From NCBI GenBank assembly GCA_963643985.1, contig CAVINP010000003.1, positions 1 to 52,380 on the forward strand: a stretch of DNA of 52,380 nucleotides. Reading direction: 5' to 3'. The notes below the pieces were generated by a model. It was not told the DNA's origin. It did no database searches and saw only the letters and a list, made by a program, of their open reading frames with translations. This document shows, one piece after another, positions 15,056 to 24,032 of this stretch (the first letter of the stretch is position 1; every line of letters begins with the position of its first letter). The DNA comes from SFTH01 sp963643985. Lineage in GTDB: Bacteria > Bacillota > Clostridia > Christensenellales > Aristaeellaceae. Both the position numbers and the translations under genes were made by a program.

Positions 15056-17577
15056 TGGGCAGCTTTGTTTACATATCGGTCTGCGCCCTGCTGTGCTACC
15101 TGTTTTTGTTTATTACCTTCCTGTTCGTCAAACGCAACAAGATGATCAGCGCTTTTTTGCTGGCTCTGGTGGCGCTGATTGTCTGGAGCGGCGGCTCCGT
15201 GCTGATGCGCATGCAGGTCGGTCCGTCGGTCAAGTTCTGGTATGATCTCTCGCTCCTGGGCATGTGGATGTTCCCCTGCGCCATACAGAACATGACGCGG
15301 GCCTTCATGGGCAAAAAATATCAGCTCACGGACTACGTCGTGCTGGCCCTGGTGCTGGGCGCGAATGTCTACAACATGATCACCGGCCGTCTGCTGGCCG
15401 CGCCCGCGCCGGTCGCGCAGGCCAACGGTGAGATGGCCTTTGTCTATACGTTTACAGGGCGCGTGATCATACTCTACGCGATGGGCGTGCTGGCCTATCT
15501 TGAAATCCTGTTCACCATCATCCGCAGCGGCCGCAGGGAACCGGCGCTGGCACGGCAGTTCAGACCCTGCCTGCTCGGCATCAGCGCGATGCTGCTGGGG
15601 CATTGCCTGATCGCCCTGCCCATGTTTGCCATGTTTCCCATGGACATACTGGCGGGTGTGGTCAACGCGATCTGCCTGTTCTACATGCTCTATCAGCGCA
15701 GACTGTTCAAGCTTACGCTTCTGGCTTCGCGGCGCAGCTGCTACCTGCTCTCGGTGGTGTTCACCTTCATCTCCTTCGGCTATCTTCTAAAGCCTATTCA
15801 GCGGCTCATTGCCAACCACCTGAGCATGCTGCAGAACTACAGCGTGCTGGTGATTGCTCTGCTCTACGCGGTGAGCACCATGATGGTCTGCACGCTGATG
15901 AAGAAGCTGATCGACCGTATATTTGTCCGCGAGGAACAGTCGCAGGCCAAGCTGCTGGAGGATTTCAGCCTCGCGGTCTCCAAGAGCCTGAGTGTGGAGG
16001 AGATACTGGATCGCCTGATTCGCGTGACGCAGGAGGCCATCTCCGTCAGACGCGTGTTTGTCTGCCTGCGCGACAATAAGGGCGGCTACCGTATCGTACG
16101 CAGCAACGATCCGTTGGAACGGCCGATACAGGTTTTCAGCGCCGATAATCCGATCGTTGCGCACCTGCGAACCCACGACGCCTGCCTGATGATGCAGGAT
16201 CTGCACATCGTGCAGGGCTACCGCTCGCTCTGGGAATCCGAAAAGAAACTGCTGCAGCGACTGAACGTCAGGTGCTTTGTGCCGCTGTTGGATGCGGATG
16301 AACTGGTCGGCATAGCGATGCTCTGCGAAAAGGAGAAGGGCAGCCACTACGGCTATTCCGACGAGACCTTCATGATGAGCGTCAAGTCCGTGGCCTCCAT
16401 TGCCCTCAAGAACGCCAACCTCTACGAAAAGGCCTATCGGGATGCCCGAACGGACGATCTCACGGGGCTGATGAACCGCAAATACTTCTATGTGACGCTG
16501 GACGAGCTGTTTGAAAAGTGGAAGGATAAAAACATTTCGCTGATGATACTGAACGTGGATGACTTCAAGCTCTACAATCAGCTCTACGGCAACCAGAACG
16601 GAGACTTTGCGCTGCGCAACATCGCCCGCATCATCCGAAATGCGGTGGGCGAGAGCGGCGTGGCGGCCCGCTACAGCGGCAAAGAGTTTGCCGTGATACT
16701 GCCCGGCGTGGACGTGGTCTGCGCCCACAGAATGGCGGACACCATACGCGAACAGATCATGGAGATCAATCGCGGCAAGGGCGATTATACCCTCAAGGCA
16801 TTGACCCTCAGCGTCGGCATCTGTGCTGCACCCTACGGCGCGGTGACCTACAAGCAACTGGTCGACAACACCGAGCAGGCCGTCTATCAGGTCAAGCGAT
16901 CCGGCAAGAACGGCGTGGCGGTGTACGCGGCAGCCAACGAGGCGCGGACGGGTGAGGAGAAGCTGACGCAAAAGGAACTGCAGGAGCGCTATTCGGAGTA
17001 CGCGACCACCGTCTATGCGCTCACGGCGGCGATCGATGCCAAGGACCACTACACCTTCAAGCATTCCGAAAACGTGGCCTACTATTCCACCCGCCTGGCA
17101 AGGGCCATCGGCCTGGACGAGGACAGCGTCGAGATCATCAACGAGGCGGCGCTGCTGCACGATGTCGGCAAGATCGGCGTGCCGGAGACAATACTCAACA
17201 AGCAGGCCCCGCTGACGAACGAAGAATATGAGGAAATGAAAAAGCACGTGGATCATTCCGTCGGCATCATACGCCATCTGCCTTCGCTGGACTTTGTGAT
17301 ACCGGCCGTCATCGGCCACCACGAACGCTATGACGGCACGGGCTATCCGCGGCGCATTGCGGGCGAGGACATTCCGCTGTATGCACGCATACTCTGTGTG
17401 GCAGATTCCTTTGACGCCATGACCTCCGACCGCGTCTACAAGAAGGCCTACAGCGTGGAATACGCATTGAACGTGCTGGAAAAACAGTCGGGCAAGCAGT
17501 TTGATCCGCGGCTGGCCCGGGTATTTGCGGAGGAATTCAGGCGCGGCAACATCGAACTGCAGAAGAACGAGACTTGA
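15055..17577 (+). CDS. membrane GAF-GGDEF-HD-GYP signalling protein
   Basis: 840 residues. About seven or eight hydrophobic helices fill residues 1-280 (histidine-kinase 7TM-like sensor), followed by a GAF domain (about 300-430), a GGDEF domain (about 460-620) and an HD-GYP domain (about 660-830). The GGDEF signature is SGKEF (about residue 541) in RYSGKEFAVIL, so cyclase activity is doubtful. The HD-GYP part looks intact: HSENVAYY, LLHDVGKIGVPETIL, HHERYDGTGYP and ADSFDAMTSDR. It should hydrolyse cyclic di-GMP or a related dinucleotide, perhaps controlled by the sensor or by GTP bound to the GGDEF domain. Confidence 0.88.
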   Translation: MGSFVYISVCALLCYLFLFITFLFVKRNKMISAFLLALVALIVWSGGSVLMRMQVGPSVKFWYDLSLLGMWMFPCAIQNMTRAFMGKKYQLTDYVVLALVLGANVYNMITGRLLAAPAPVAQANGEMAFVYTFTGRVIILYAMGVLAYLEILFTIIRSGRREPALARQFRPCLLGISAMLLGHCLIALPMFAMFPMDILAGVVNAICLFYMLYQRRLFKLTLLASRRSCYLLSVVFTFISFGYLLKPIQRLIANHLSMLQNYSVLVIALLYAVSTMMVCTLMKKLIDRIFVREEQSQAKLLEDFSLAVSKSLSVEEILDRLIRVTQEAISVRRVFVCLRDNKGGYRIVRSNDPLERPIQVFSADNPIVAHLRTHDACLMMQDLHIVQGYRSLWESEKKLLQRLNVRCFVPLLDADELVGIAMLCEKEKGSHYGYSDETFMMSVKSVASIALKNANLYEKAYRDARTDDLTGLMNRKYFYVTLDELFEKWKDKNISLMILNVDDFKLYNQLYGNQNGDFALRNIARIIRNAVGESGVAARYSGKEFAVILPGVDVVCAHRMADTIREQIMEINRGKGDYTLKALTLSVGICAAPYGAVTYKQLVDNTEQAVYQVKRSGKNGVAVYAAANEARTGEEKLTQKELQERYSEYATTVYALTAAIDAKDHYTFKHSENVAYYSTRLARAIGLDEDSVEIINEAALLHDVGKIGVPETILNKQAPLTNEEYEEMKKHVDHSVGIIRHLPSLDFVIPAVIGHHERYDGTGYPRRIAGEDIPLYARILCVADSFDAMTSDRVYKKAYSVEYALNVLEKQSGKQFDPRLARVFAEEFRRGNIELQKNET

Positions 17578-17578
17578 T

Positions 17579-18463
17579 ATGAAGCTCTTTGACAACTATT
17601 TCTACGGAAGGCCCGATCGCGGAGACTATACCGAGGATGATCAGCCCAAGACGCGTGTGCAGCTTTTTTTTCAGGTGTTGCGTGTGCGCTGGGGCGGACT
17701 GATCGGGCTGAACCTGCTCTATCTGCTCTTTTGGTTGCCTGCCGTGGCGTGGACGTTTCTGTGCCTGACGTATTTTGAGCGGAGTTATTATGAGGTGAAC
17801 GTCCTTCACCTGTTCTTCACCTATTTTCTGCTGCTCTGCCCGCTGGTGACGATCACCGGCCCTGCCAACACGGGTGTCAGCTATGTGCTGCGCAACTGGG
17901 CGCGGGACGAGCACGCCTTCGCCTGGTCGGATTTTTGGCTTGGACTGCGCGAAAATTGGAAGCAGGGCCTGTTGATGGGCTTCATTAACGGCTTTGTGCC
18001 GCTGGGGATATACGTCTGGTTTTACATCGTGCTGGTGATTTCGGGCGGTGAAATGAATTTTTTCGTAACAGCGTTCGTATATGCGCTCGCGCTTGTTGCC
18101 CTGATTGCAGCCGTCATCTGCGCACTTGCTTCCATGCTGATGCCGATGCAGATCGTGACCTATCGCCAGAGTTTCGTGGGAAAAATGAAAAATGCCGTCA
18201 TCATCACGCTGGCGACGGTACCCAAGACGCTGGGCATCAGGTTGCTGACCTATGCCGTGCCGATTGTGCTCTGCTTTGTGGCGGGATGCTGCAATTCGAC
18301 CTGGCCGCTGTCCCTGCTGGCGGGGCTGTACTGCGTCATACTGATCTCGTTCAACAAACTCATCGTCGCAAGCTATGCCAATGCGATGTGCGAGAAATAC
18401 ATCAACTCGAAGATCGACGGTGCCGGGACGGACATCGGACTGCACACGGGAGCCAAGGATTAG
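17579..18463 (+). CDS. YesL/DUF624-like membrane protein
   Basis: 294 residues with six or so membrane helices. The features FFQVLRVRWGGLIGLNLLYLLFWLPA at the start, LLCPLVTITGPANTGVSYVLRNWARDEHAFAWSDFWLGLRENWKQGLLMG in the middle and the final NKLIVASYANAMCEKYIN resemble the DUF624 family, often found by carbohydrate transporters and of unknown function. The ATG at 17579 lies 1 nt after the previous stop codon (TGATATG), so it is the last gene of the operon. The terminator at 18672-18711 lies downstream. Confidence 0.75.
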   Translation: MKLFDNYFYGRPDRGDYTEDDQPKTRVQLFFQVLRVRWGGLIGLNLLYLLFWLPAVAWTFLCLTYFERSYYEVNVLHLFFTYFLLLCPLVTITGPANTGVSYVLRNWARDEHAFAWSDFWLGLRENWKQGLLMGFINGFVPLGIYVWFYIVLVISGGEMNFFVTAFVYALALVALIAAVICALASMLMPMQIVTYRQSFVGKMKNAVIITLATVPKTLGIRLLTYAVPIVLCFVAGCCNSTWPLSLLAGLYCVILISFNKLIVASYANAMCEKYINSKIDGAGTDIGLHTGAKD

Positions 18464-18507
18464 GAGTGAGGGATAAGGGATTAGGGACCGGAGACCGGGG
18501 AAACGCC

Positions 18508-18662
18508 AACCCCTCCGCCTCGCCGGTGCTCGGCACCTCCCCTTTCAGGGGCGGCAACCGGGGATTATGCTTCCCATTCAGAGGAGCGACTGCTATAAAG
18601 AGGAGGGGGACCGCGTGAGCGGTGGAGGGGTTAGTCAATCCCCCGGGTTTCCGTGATGAACC
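18508..18662 (+). repeat. dispersed intergenic repeat, copy A
   Basis: Begins AACCCCTCCGCC, contains the small hairpin ACCGC-GTGA-GCGGT followed by GGAGGGGTT (complementary to the start), and ends with GGGTTTCCGTGATGAACC. The same order of motifs appears in copy C (24571-24665), and the right end recurs at 21414-21436 and 32953-32971. It fills most of the gap between 18463 and 18672. Confidence 0.6.
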
Positions 18663-18671
18663 AAACAAAAC

Positions 18672-18711
18672 AAACCGGACCTGCGACCGATCGGTCACAG
18701 GTCCGGTTTTT
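18672..18711. terminator. bidirectional terminator between convergent genes
   Basis: Hairpin with arms CCGGACCTG / CAGGTCCGG around an inner GACCGATCGGTC palindrome, flanked by AAA on the left and TTTTT on the right. It separates the rightward operon ending at 18463 from the leftward histidine kinase gene. Confidence 0.8.
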
Positions 18712-18736
18712 ATTTGTATTTTCGGGAATTCAGAAC

Positions 18737-21376
18737 TTACATTATCTTCGTCTTCTTCTCACGTACACCTGTCCTCGGGGGGGGGTATATCCCGTCTGCA
18801 AGGAGCTCCTGCATCGCGCGTTCCAGCGCCGTGATGTCCAGCGGCTTGGCCAGGTGCAGGTTCATGCCCGCATTGAGACAGTCGCGCACGTCCGAATCGA
18901 AGGCGTTGGCCGTCATGGCGATGATGGGTATGGTTTTGCCCAGCGGGTTGTCGCTGTCGCGGATGATGCGCGTGGCCTGCATGCCGTTCATGACCGGCAT
19001 CTGCACATCCATCAGTATCGCGTCGTAGTCGCCGGGTCTGACGTTTGCAAACGCTTCGACGATTGCCGCGCCGTTGGGATAGATGGTGCAGCTTGCATTG
19101 TGCATCGTGAGCAGTGCCTCCAGTATCTCGGCGTTGAGCTCGTTGTCTTCGGCGCAGAGGAAACGCAGCCCGCTGAGCGCCGAATGGTTTTCCTTCTTCC
19201 TGACGATGCCCTTCTCACGTGCCTGCTCGACCGCAATGATCAGGTTCTCATAGAAGAACGGGCGGGAGACGAAGCCATCCACGCCGCTGTCTGCGATCTT
19301 CCTGCGCATATCCTCCGGATGCGCATAGTCACAGCAGAAGATCAGCACGGCTTCCTTTGAAGCGTTGCGCAACATGCTGACCGTCTCAAAGGCTATATCG
19401 TCCAGCAGTATCGTCTCGGTGGGATCCTCGCGCAGGTGAGCAAGCGCATCCTTCGCCTCGTCGTACACGTGCAGTTCCACAGACTCCTCGCGCAGCGCTG
19501 CGCGGACGTTGCCGATCAGCACCTCATCGCGGGAAATCAGCATGACACTTTGGACGTTTGTCGAGCGCACGGCCTCCGAATCGATCTGCAGCGTCAGCGT
19601 CACGTCAAAACGGCTGCCGCGGCCAAGCGCACTCTCGACCGTGATCGTGCCGCCCATGAGGTCAACGATGCTCTTGGCGATGCACATGCCAAGCCCTGTG
19701 CCCTGTATCTTGTTGGTGGTCGAGCTGACTTCGCGGGTGAAGGGCTCGAATATGTGCTCCAGGAACTCGGCGGACATGCCGATGCCGTTGTCAATGACCG
19801 AGGTCAGTATCCGGGCGTGCCCAGGCTCATCGCAGGGCAGTTCGCGTATATCAAAGCGGATGTTGCCGCCGCGCTGCGTGTACTTGACCGCATTGGTCAG
19901 CAGGTTGATAAACACCTGACGGATGCGCACGCTGTCGCCGATGAGATATTCGTGGGAGACGTCCGTGACGCTGATGCTGAAGCTGTGGCCGCGCTCGCTG
20001 GCCTGGGAGCGTATGATGCTCTCGATCTGGCCTACCTGATCGGCCAGTTTGATCGGCTCCAAATTGAGGCGCACCTCGCCGGCCTCGATCTTGCTCATGT
20101 CCAGTATGTCGTTGATGAGGCCGAGCATGTAGTGGCTGGAATGCTGCAGCTTTTTGATGTAGTAGCGCAGTTTGCCCGGGTCTTCCGTGCAGTTTTCCAT
20201 CAGTGTAGCCACGCCCACAATGGCGTTCATGGGTGTGCGTATGTCGTGGGACATGTTGGCCAGAAACTGGCTCTTGGCGCGTGTGGCGCTCTTGGCCGTC
20301 TCCAGTGCCTCTTCCGTTTTCTGTTGAGACAGCTGCAGCGCCTGATTGCCGGCCTCCAGTATCTTTTCGTTTTGCTCCTTCAGTTCCAGCAGCTTTCGGT
20401 TTCTGTGGTAGCGGACAATGAGAGAGAAGCTCCCCACTGCGGCCGCCAGCAGTACCAGCATGGCCAGTATGTAGATCTGCAGCAGCGAATCCACCATTTG
20501 GGTGGCCGAGGCAGCCACATCCGCGGCATCGACCAGCATCATCACGCCCCAGTCGTAATCGGGTATGCGATTGTAGACCAGATAATAGCGGTTCTCGCCG
20601 ATGCGCACGTCGGTACAGACCGTGCTGCCGTCCGCTGCGGCCTCGAGCACGGCGTCAAAGCTGTCCATGTGGGGATAGGTCAGCTCCCGCAGGCTGTGGA
20701 AGAGATTGCGGCCGGAGAAGTCAGTATCGTCGTGCGTGCCGGACTCCGAGAGTATCGTGCCGGAAGCGTCGATTACGTAGACGCCGTTTTTGTTGTCATA
20801 GGCGGAGATGCGGAAGAACGGCTGCATGTCCTCCATGGATCTGAGCAGCACAAAACAGATGATCTCGTGTCCGTCCACCGTCAGAGGTGTGTTCGGCGTG
20901 GTGACAAAGGCCATGTAGTTTTCGTTGTCGAGCCAGTTGGCAATCAGGAAACTCTGGCGGTCGGCGCCGCTCAGCTTGTCAATACCCGTCCAGAGGCCCT
21001 GCCGCCCCTCGCTGGTGTAGTAGTAACCGTCTTCGTCGATGGCACGCAGATAGATGGTCTTGCCGACGGGAGCAAGGTCATTTTCGACATGCAAAAGCTG
21101 TGACGCAAGCTCCTGCTGCGTCATCGTGCTTACATCCGATATGTCCTCTTCCAGTTTTTCCAGATAGTCCCATTGCAGATCCAGCTGAATTTCGAGCTTC
21201 TCGAAGAGATGATCGCTGACTTCCCTGAGCTGATTGACGGATTCGTCATAGAGCCGGCTCATCGTAAAGCGATATAGCGCGTTGAGAGATAAACTCAGCA
21301 CCGCTATGACGCATGCCACCAGCACGAGGTTGAGCATTTTTCTTTTGATTTGGACAGATTTTGATTTCAGTTTCAT
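18737..21376 (-). CDS. hybrid sensor histidine kinase/response regulator
   Basis: 879 residues. A membrane helix (about 14-34), an extracytoplasmic sensor region of about 250 residues, a second helix (about 290-315), a coiled linker, then a HisKA domain with FLANMSHDIRTPMNAIVG (phospho-accepting His near 379) and a HATPase domain (NLLTNAVKYT, DNGIGMS, GTGLGMCIAKSIVDLMGG). Two receiver-like domains follow: the first (about 610-725) is degenerate, with SRPF in place of SKP; the second (about 745-865) is intact, with CAEDNELNAE, LMDVQMPVMNG and HLAKPLD. No DNA-binding output is present. The stretch after the last receiver includes three prolines coded by a C9 run. The solute-binding protein gene lies upstream on the same strand. 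Confidence 0.93.
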   Translation of the reverse strand: MKLKSKSVQIKRKMLNLVLVACVIAVLSLSLNALYRFTMSRLYDESVNQLREVSDHLFEKLEIQLDLQWDYLEKLEEDISDVSTMTQQELASQLLHVENDLAPVGKTIYLRAIDEDGYYYTSEGRQGLWTGIDKLSGADRQSFLIANWLDNENYMAFVTTPNTPLTVDGHEIICFVLLRSMEDMQPFFRISAYDNKNGVYVIDASGTILSESGTHDDTDFSGRNLFHSLRELTYPHMDSFDAVLEAAADGSTVCTDVRIGENRYYLVYNRIPDYDWGVMMLVDAADVAASATQMVDSLLQIYILAMLVLLAAAVGSFSLIVRYHRNRKLLELKEQNEKILEAGNQALQLSQQKTEEALETAKSATRAKSQFLANMSHDIRTPMNAIVGVATLMENCTEDPGKLRYYIKKLQHSSHYMLGLINDILDMSKIEAGEVRLNLEPIKLADQVGQIESIIRSQASERGHSFSISVTDVSHEYLIGDSVRIRQVFINLLTNAVKYTQRGGNIRFDIRELPCDEPGHARILTSVIDNGIGMSAEFLEHIFEPFTREVSSTTNKIQGTGLGMCIAKSIVDLMGGTITVESALGRGSRFDVTLTLQIDSEAVRSTNVQSVMLISRDEVLIGNVRAALREESVELHVYDEAKDALAHLREDPTETILLDDIAFETVSMLRNASKEAVLIFCCDYAHPEDMRRKIADSGVDGFVSRPFFYENLIIAVEQAREKGIVRKKENHSALSGLRFLCAEDNELNAEILEALLTMHNASCTIYPNGAAIVEAFANVRPGDYDAILMDVQMPVMNGMQATRIIRDSDNPLGKTIPIIAMTANAFDSDVRDCLNAGMNLHLAKPLDITALERAMQELLADGIYPPPRTGVREKKTKIM

Positions 21377-21413
21377 AAGCCTCTCGCCCGGATAGTTTTT
21401 AGTGGATAGTTTT

Positions 21414-21475
21414 CAGGTTCTTCACGGAAACCCGGGGGAGTTGAAACGGAGAGAAACGATTCGAGCCAGTGTACT
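21414..21475 (-). repeat. dispersed intergenic repeat, partial copy B
   Basis: On the minus strand the element ends GGGTTTCCGTGAAGAACCTG, matching the ends of copies A, C and D. Only this end is recognisable. It lies in the 166-nt gap between the solute-binding protein gene and the kinase gene. Confidence 0.5.
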
Positions 21476-21542
21476 CCCGCGGCCATTTTGTTTCGTTAAT
21501 CAACTCTCACCATTTCCCTGATCCCCGTTCCCTGCTCCCAAG

Positions 21543-23351
21543 TCACTCCACCGTCTGCACCAGCGAGTCATCCGGCGTGGCGCTTGAGACTTCGCCGACC
21601 TTCAAAAGATATTCCTTTGCGGCATCCAGACCCACGATACCGGTGTCCGTGATGCCGTATTCCTCCTGCATGTCCTTGTCGACGCCGCCGAACACGACGG
21701 TGTAGGTGGTATCGTCATCCAACGCATTGCCGTCGGCCGTCAGAAATACGTAGGGATAACGGAAGCCCGTGCCGCGCGTGTCCGCACCGGCGGCTGCCAT
21801 GACCTTGATCTCGCTGCCGGTGAACTCGCCCGTCAGCAGCGTGTCATACCAGCCGCCGGGCAGGAAGATGGTGATGTCCTCCTCGTCCATTTCGCCGGGC
21901 AGTATGTGACCGTTCGCGCCATAGCTGTTTTCAAAGTTGGCGTGGATTTCGGGGTTGTAGACGTTGTAGGAAATGAGTGCGCAGTCTGCGCCGGTCGCCG
22001 CCATGAACATCTGCCCGGAAAGCTGCGCCGCCTGCACGGTGTCCAGCTCTTCGGTGACGGTGGCGTAGATGGTCTCGCCGCTCTGCTGCACCTGCCGCTT
22101 CGTGTCGTCCAGCACGCCGACCGCGGTTGTACCGTCGGAATTGCCCTTGACCCACTCGCAGAGTGCCTCGCCGAAGGGCACGAGGTAGTTCTCCCAGCCG
22201 ACGTAGATCAGATCCTGCGAGAAGCCCTTGCTGACCATCTCGACCGGCTTGGCAAAGGGCGAATCATCGGAGATGATGAAGTCCGCGATGGAGCACATGT
22301 TGGTGGAGTTTTCGCCGTGAATGGCTATGTAGCCCTCGTTGGTGGAGAGCACTTCCAGCACGTGCAGCGCATCCTCCAGTTTCTGCTCGTTGCCGGGCTG
22401 CTCCAGTTCCTTGTTCAGACCGTAGAGGCGGCCGGGCGAGGTGGTGTAGCTGTTGGTCGTGCCGTCCTCAGACAGGTAGGGGATCAGTATATATTGGTCG
22501 CCCGTGCCGTCATCATATTGCGTGAAGCGGTTGACCGTGCCGATGAGGAAGGCGGTATTGCCGGCCTGAAATTTCTCCCAGGTATCGGTATACAGGGCAC
22601 TTTCCTCGGTATAATTGATCAGACCGCAGTCGATCCACTCCTGATAGTAGTCGATGCAGGCCATGAAATCCGCGTTGTCGGCGGCGAAGGTGTCGCTGGT
22701 GATGTCGGTAAAGCTGCTGCGCCAGGCGCGTCCCTTGAGTGTGTTGGTGTACATCGTGCCCGCAACGCCGAAGAAGAACTGGAAGGCCGAGGCCGGCAGA
22801 TCCATAAGGCACACGGAAACATCGATGCCCTTTTCCTTCAGAGCGGGAATGGTCTCGTCACGCATCTGGGCAAAACTCGTGGGCACTTCGATGCCGCTTC
22901 TATCCAGCAGGGATTGATTGCAGAGTATGCCGCTGACGCTGTAGTCAAAGGGCAGAAGGTACAATCCGCCGTTGTAGGTCAGCTCCTCCAGCCTCGCGGG
23001 GCTGTACTGCTCGGCCACGGCATACTGCGACAGGTCAATCAGGTGCGCTTCCTGATAGCTCGGATCCCACGCACGGGTGGTGGAATAGATGTCGGGCATG
23101 ATGCCCGTCTCCAGCTGCTGCGCCACGTAGGCGGACATGTTGCGGCCGCGGTAGGGGACGATCTCGATGTTGATCTCGGGATACTTCTCGTGCACCAGAT
23201 CTATCAGCTTCGTATAGTCGCGCTGGGCATTCATGATGGTGATGGGTTCGTGGCCGCTCTCTGCATCGGCCGTCGCAAAACCGGGCAGCATGGTCGTGAA
23301 CAGAAGCAGAGCCGTCAGCAGGGCAAAAAGGCGTTTGTTTTTCAGAATCAT
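21543..23351 (-). CDS. extracellular solute-binding protein with unusual C-terminal domain
   Basis: 602 residues. Signal peptide MILKNKRLFALLTALLLFTTMLPGFATADAES, with no lipobox Cys. Residues about 35-430 look like an ABC family 1 sugar-binding protein: ITIMNAQRDYTKLIDLVHEKYPEIN, PDIYSTTRAWDPSYQEAHLIDLSQY, LPFDYSVSGILCN, WEKFQAGNTAFLIGT. The last 170 residues (about 430-600) do not belong to that fold and recall the C-terminal domain of 5'-nucleotidases: TEELDTVQAAQLSGQMFMAA, GADCALIS, LPGEMDEEDITIFLPGG, LLTGEFTGSEIKVM. That likeness is tentative. No transporter genes adjoin it; the downstream gene is a sensor kinase, so it may present ligand to the kinase. Start at ATG 23351 with a CGGAGG site. 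Confidence 0.75.
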   Translation of the reverse strand: MILKNKRLFALLTALLLFTTMLPGFATADAESGHEPITIMNAQRDYTKLIDLVHEKYPEINIEIVPYRGRNMSAYVAQQLETGIMPDIYSTTRAWDPSYQEAHLIDLSQYAVAEQYSPARLEELTYNGGLYLLPFDYSVSGILCNQSLLDRSGIEVPTSFAQMRDETIPALKEKGIDVSVCLMDLPASAFQFFFGVAGTMYTNTLKGRAWRSSFTDITSDTFAADNADFMACIDYYQEWIDCGLINYTEESALYTDTWEKFQAGNTAFLIGTVNRFTQYDDGTGDQYILIPYLSEDGTTNSYTTSPGRLYGLNKELEQPGNEQKLEDALHVLEVLSTNEGYIAIHGENSTNMCSIADFIISDDSPFAKPVEMVSKGFSQDLIYVGWENYLVPFGEALCEWVKGNSDGTTAVGVLDDTKRQVQQSGETIYATVTEELDTVQAAQLSGQMFMAATGADCALISYNVYNPEIHANFENSYGANGHILPGEMDEEDITIFLPGGWYDTLLTGEFTGSEIKVMAAAGADTRGTGFRYPYVFLTADGNALDDDTTYTVVFGGVDKDMQEEYGITDTGIVGLDAAKEYLLKVGEVSSATPDDSLVQTVE

Positions 23352-23531
23352 ACTTTTCCTCCGTCTTTTGTCGTGTGTGTACATATGCCATATTAAAACA
23401 GGATTAACGTGTAACTGATCTGACACACCGTGTAATCCTGCAATGTAAACCATTATAACCTTATTTTACACTAAAAACCGAATTACAGCAATAGGATTCG
23501 GCATAAATTTTCAGCAAATTTGTCGGATTGT

Positions 23532-23560
23532 GAATGTGATGAATGCAATTTTTCACATTC
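23532..23560. promoter_or_regulatory. inverted repeat upstream of the HPt promoter
   Basis: GAATGTGA (23532-23539) and TCACATTC (23553-23560) form an inverted repeat with a 13-nt spacer, ending 14 nt before the -35 box. It may be a regulator site; the regulator is unknown. Confidence 0.45.
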
Positions 23561-23574
23561 CAATAAAATATTGC

Positions 23575-23604
23575 TTGACAGGAGCGTCACATGAGTGGCA
23601 TAAT
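23575..23604 (+). promoter_or_regulatory. promoter of the HPt gene
   Basis: Perfect TTGACA -35 (23575-23580) and CATAAT -10 (23599-23604) with 18-nt spacing. The strong AGGAGG site lies just before the ATG at 23650. Confidence 0.7.
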
Positions 23605-23649
23605 AGGTAATGTAAGGGAGAGTTTATTTCTGAGGAGGAATTATCATAT

Positions 23650-24015
23650 ATGGATCGACTTGAACGGTTCTATTCCGCTGTCGGCTCGGATGCCAAGGAG
23701 ATCACGGATCGCCTGGGCGGCATGCCGCAGCTGGTGGAGCGCTTCCTGGGGAAGTTTCTGGCAGACGAGAGCTTCAACCGCCTCTGCGCCGCACTGGACG
23801 TGGGGGAGACGCAGACGGCCTTCCGCGAAGCCCATACCCTCAAGGGTGTGTGCGCCAACCTGGGTATTCAGAGTCTGTTTGTCAAGGCCTCAGCCGAGAC
23901 GGAACTGCTGCGTGCGGGCAATCTCGATCAGGCCAGGCAGGAGCTGCCCGATCTGGATGCGGAGTATCACCGCGTGGTGGACATGATGAACGAACTGGGA
24001 ATCCAAAGGCGTTGA
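23650..24015 (+). CDS. free histidine phosphotransfer (HPt) protein
   Basis: 121-residue four-helix HPt domain with the motif EAHTLKGVCANLG; His62 is the expected phosphorylation site. It is a stand-alone HPt and would pass phosphate between a hybrid kinase and another response regulator. The gene diverges from the solute-binding protein/hybrid kinase pair, which lacks its own HPt domain, so the three probably form one relay. No receiver or DNA-binding partner is in the window. AGGAGG site 8-10 nt before the ATG. Confidence 0.88.
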   Translation: MDRLERFYSAVGSDAKEITDRLGGMPQLVERFLGKFLADESFNRLCAALDVGETQTAFREAHTLKGVCANLGIQSLFVKASAETELLRAGNLDQARQELPDLDAEYHRVVDMMNELGIQRR

Positions 24016-24032
24016 CAGTATAATATGAAACA

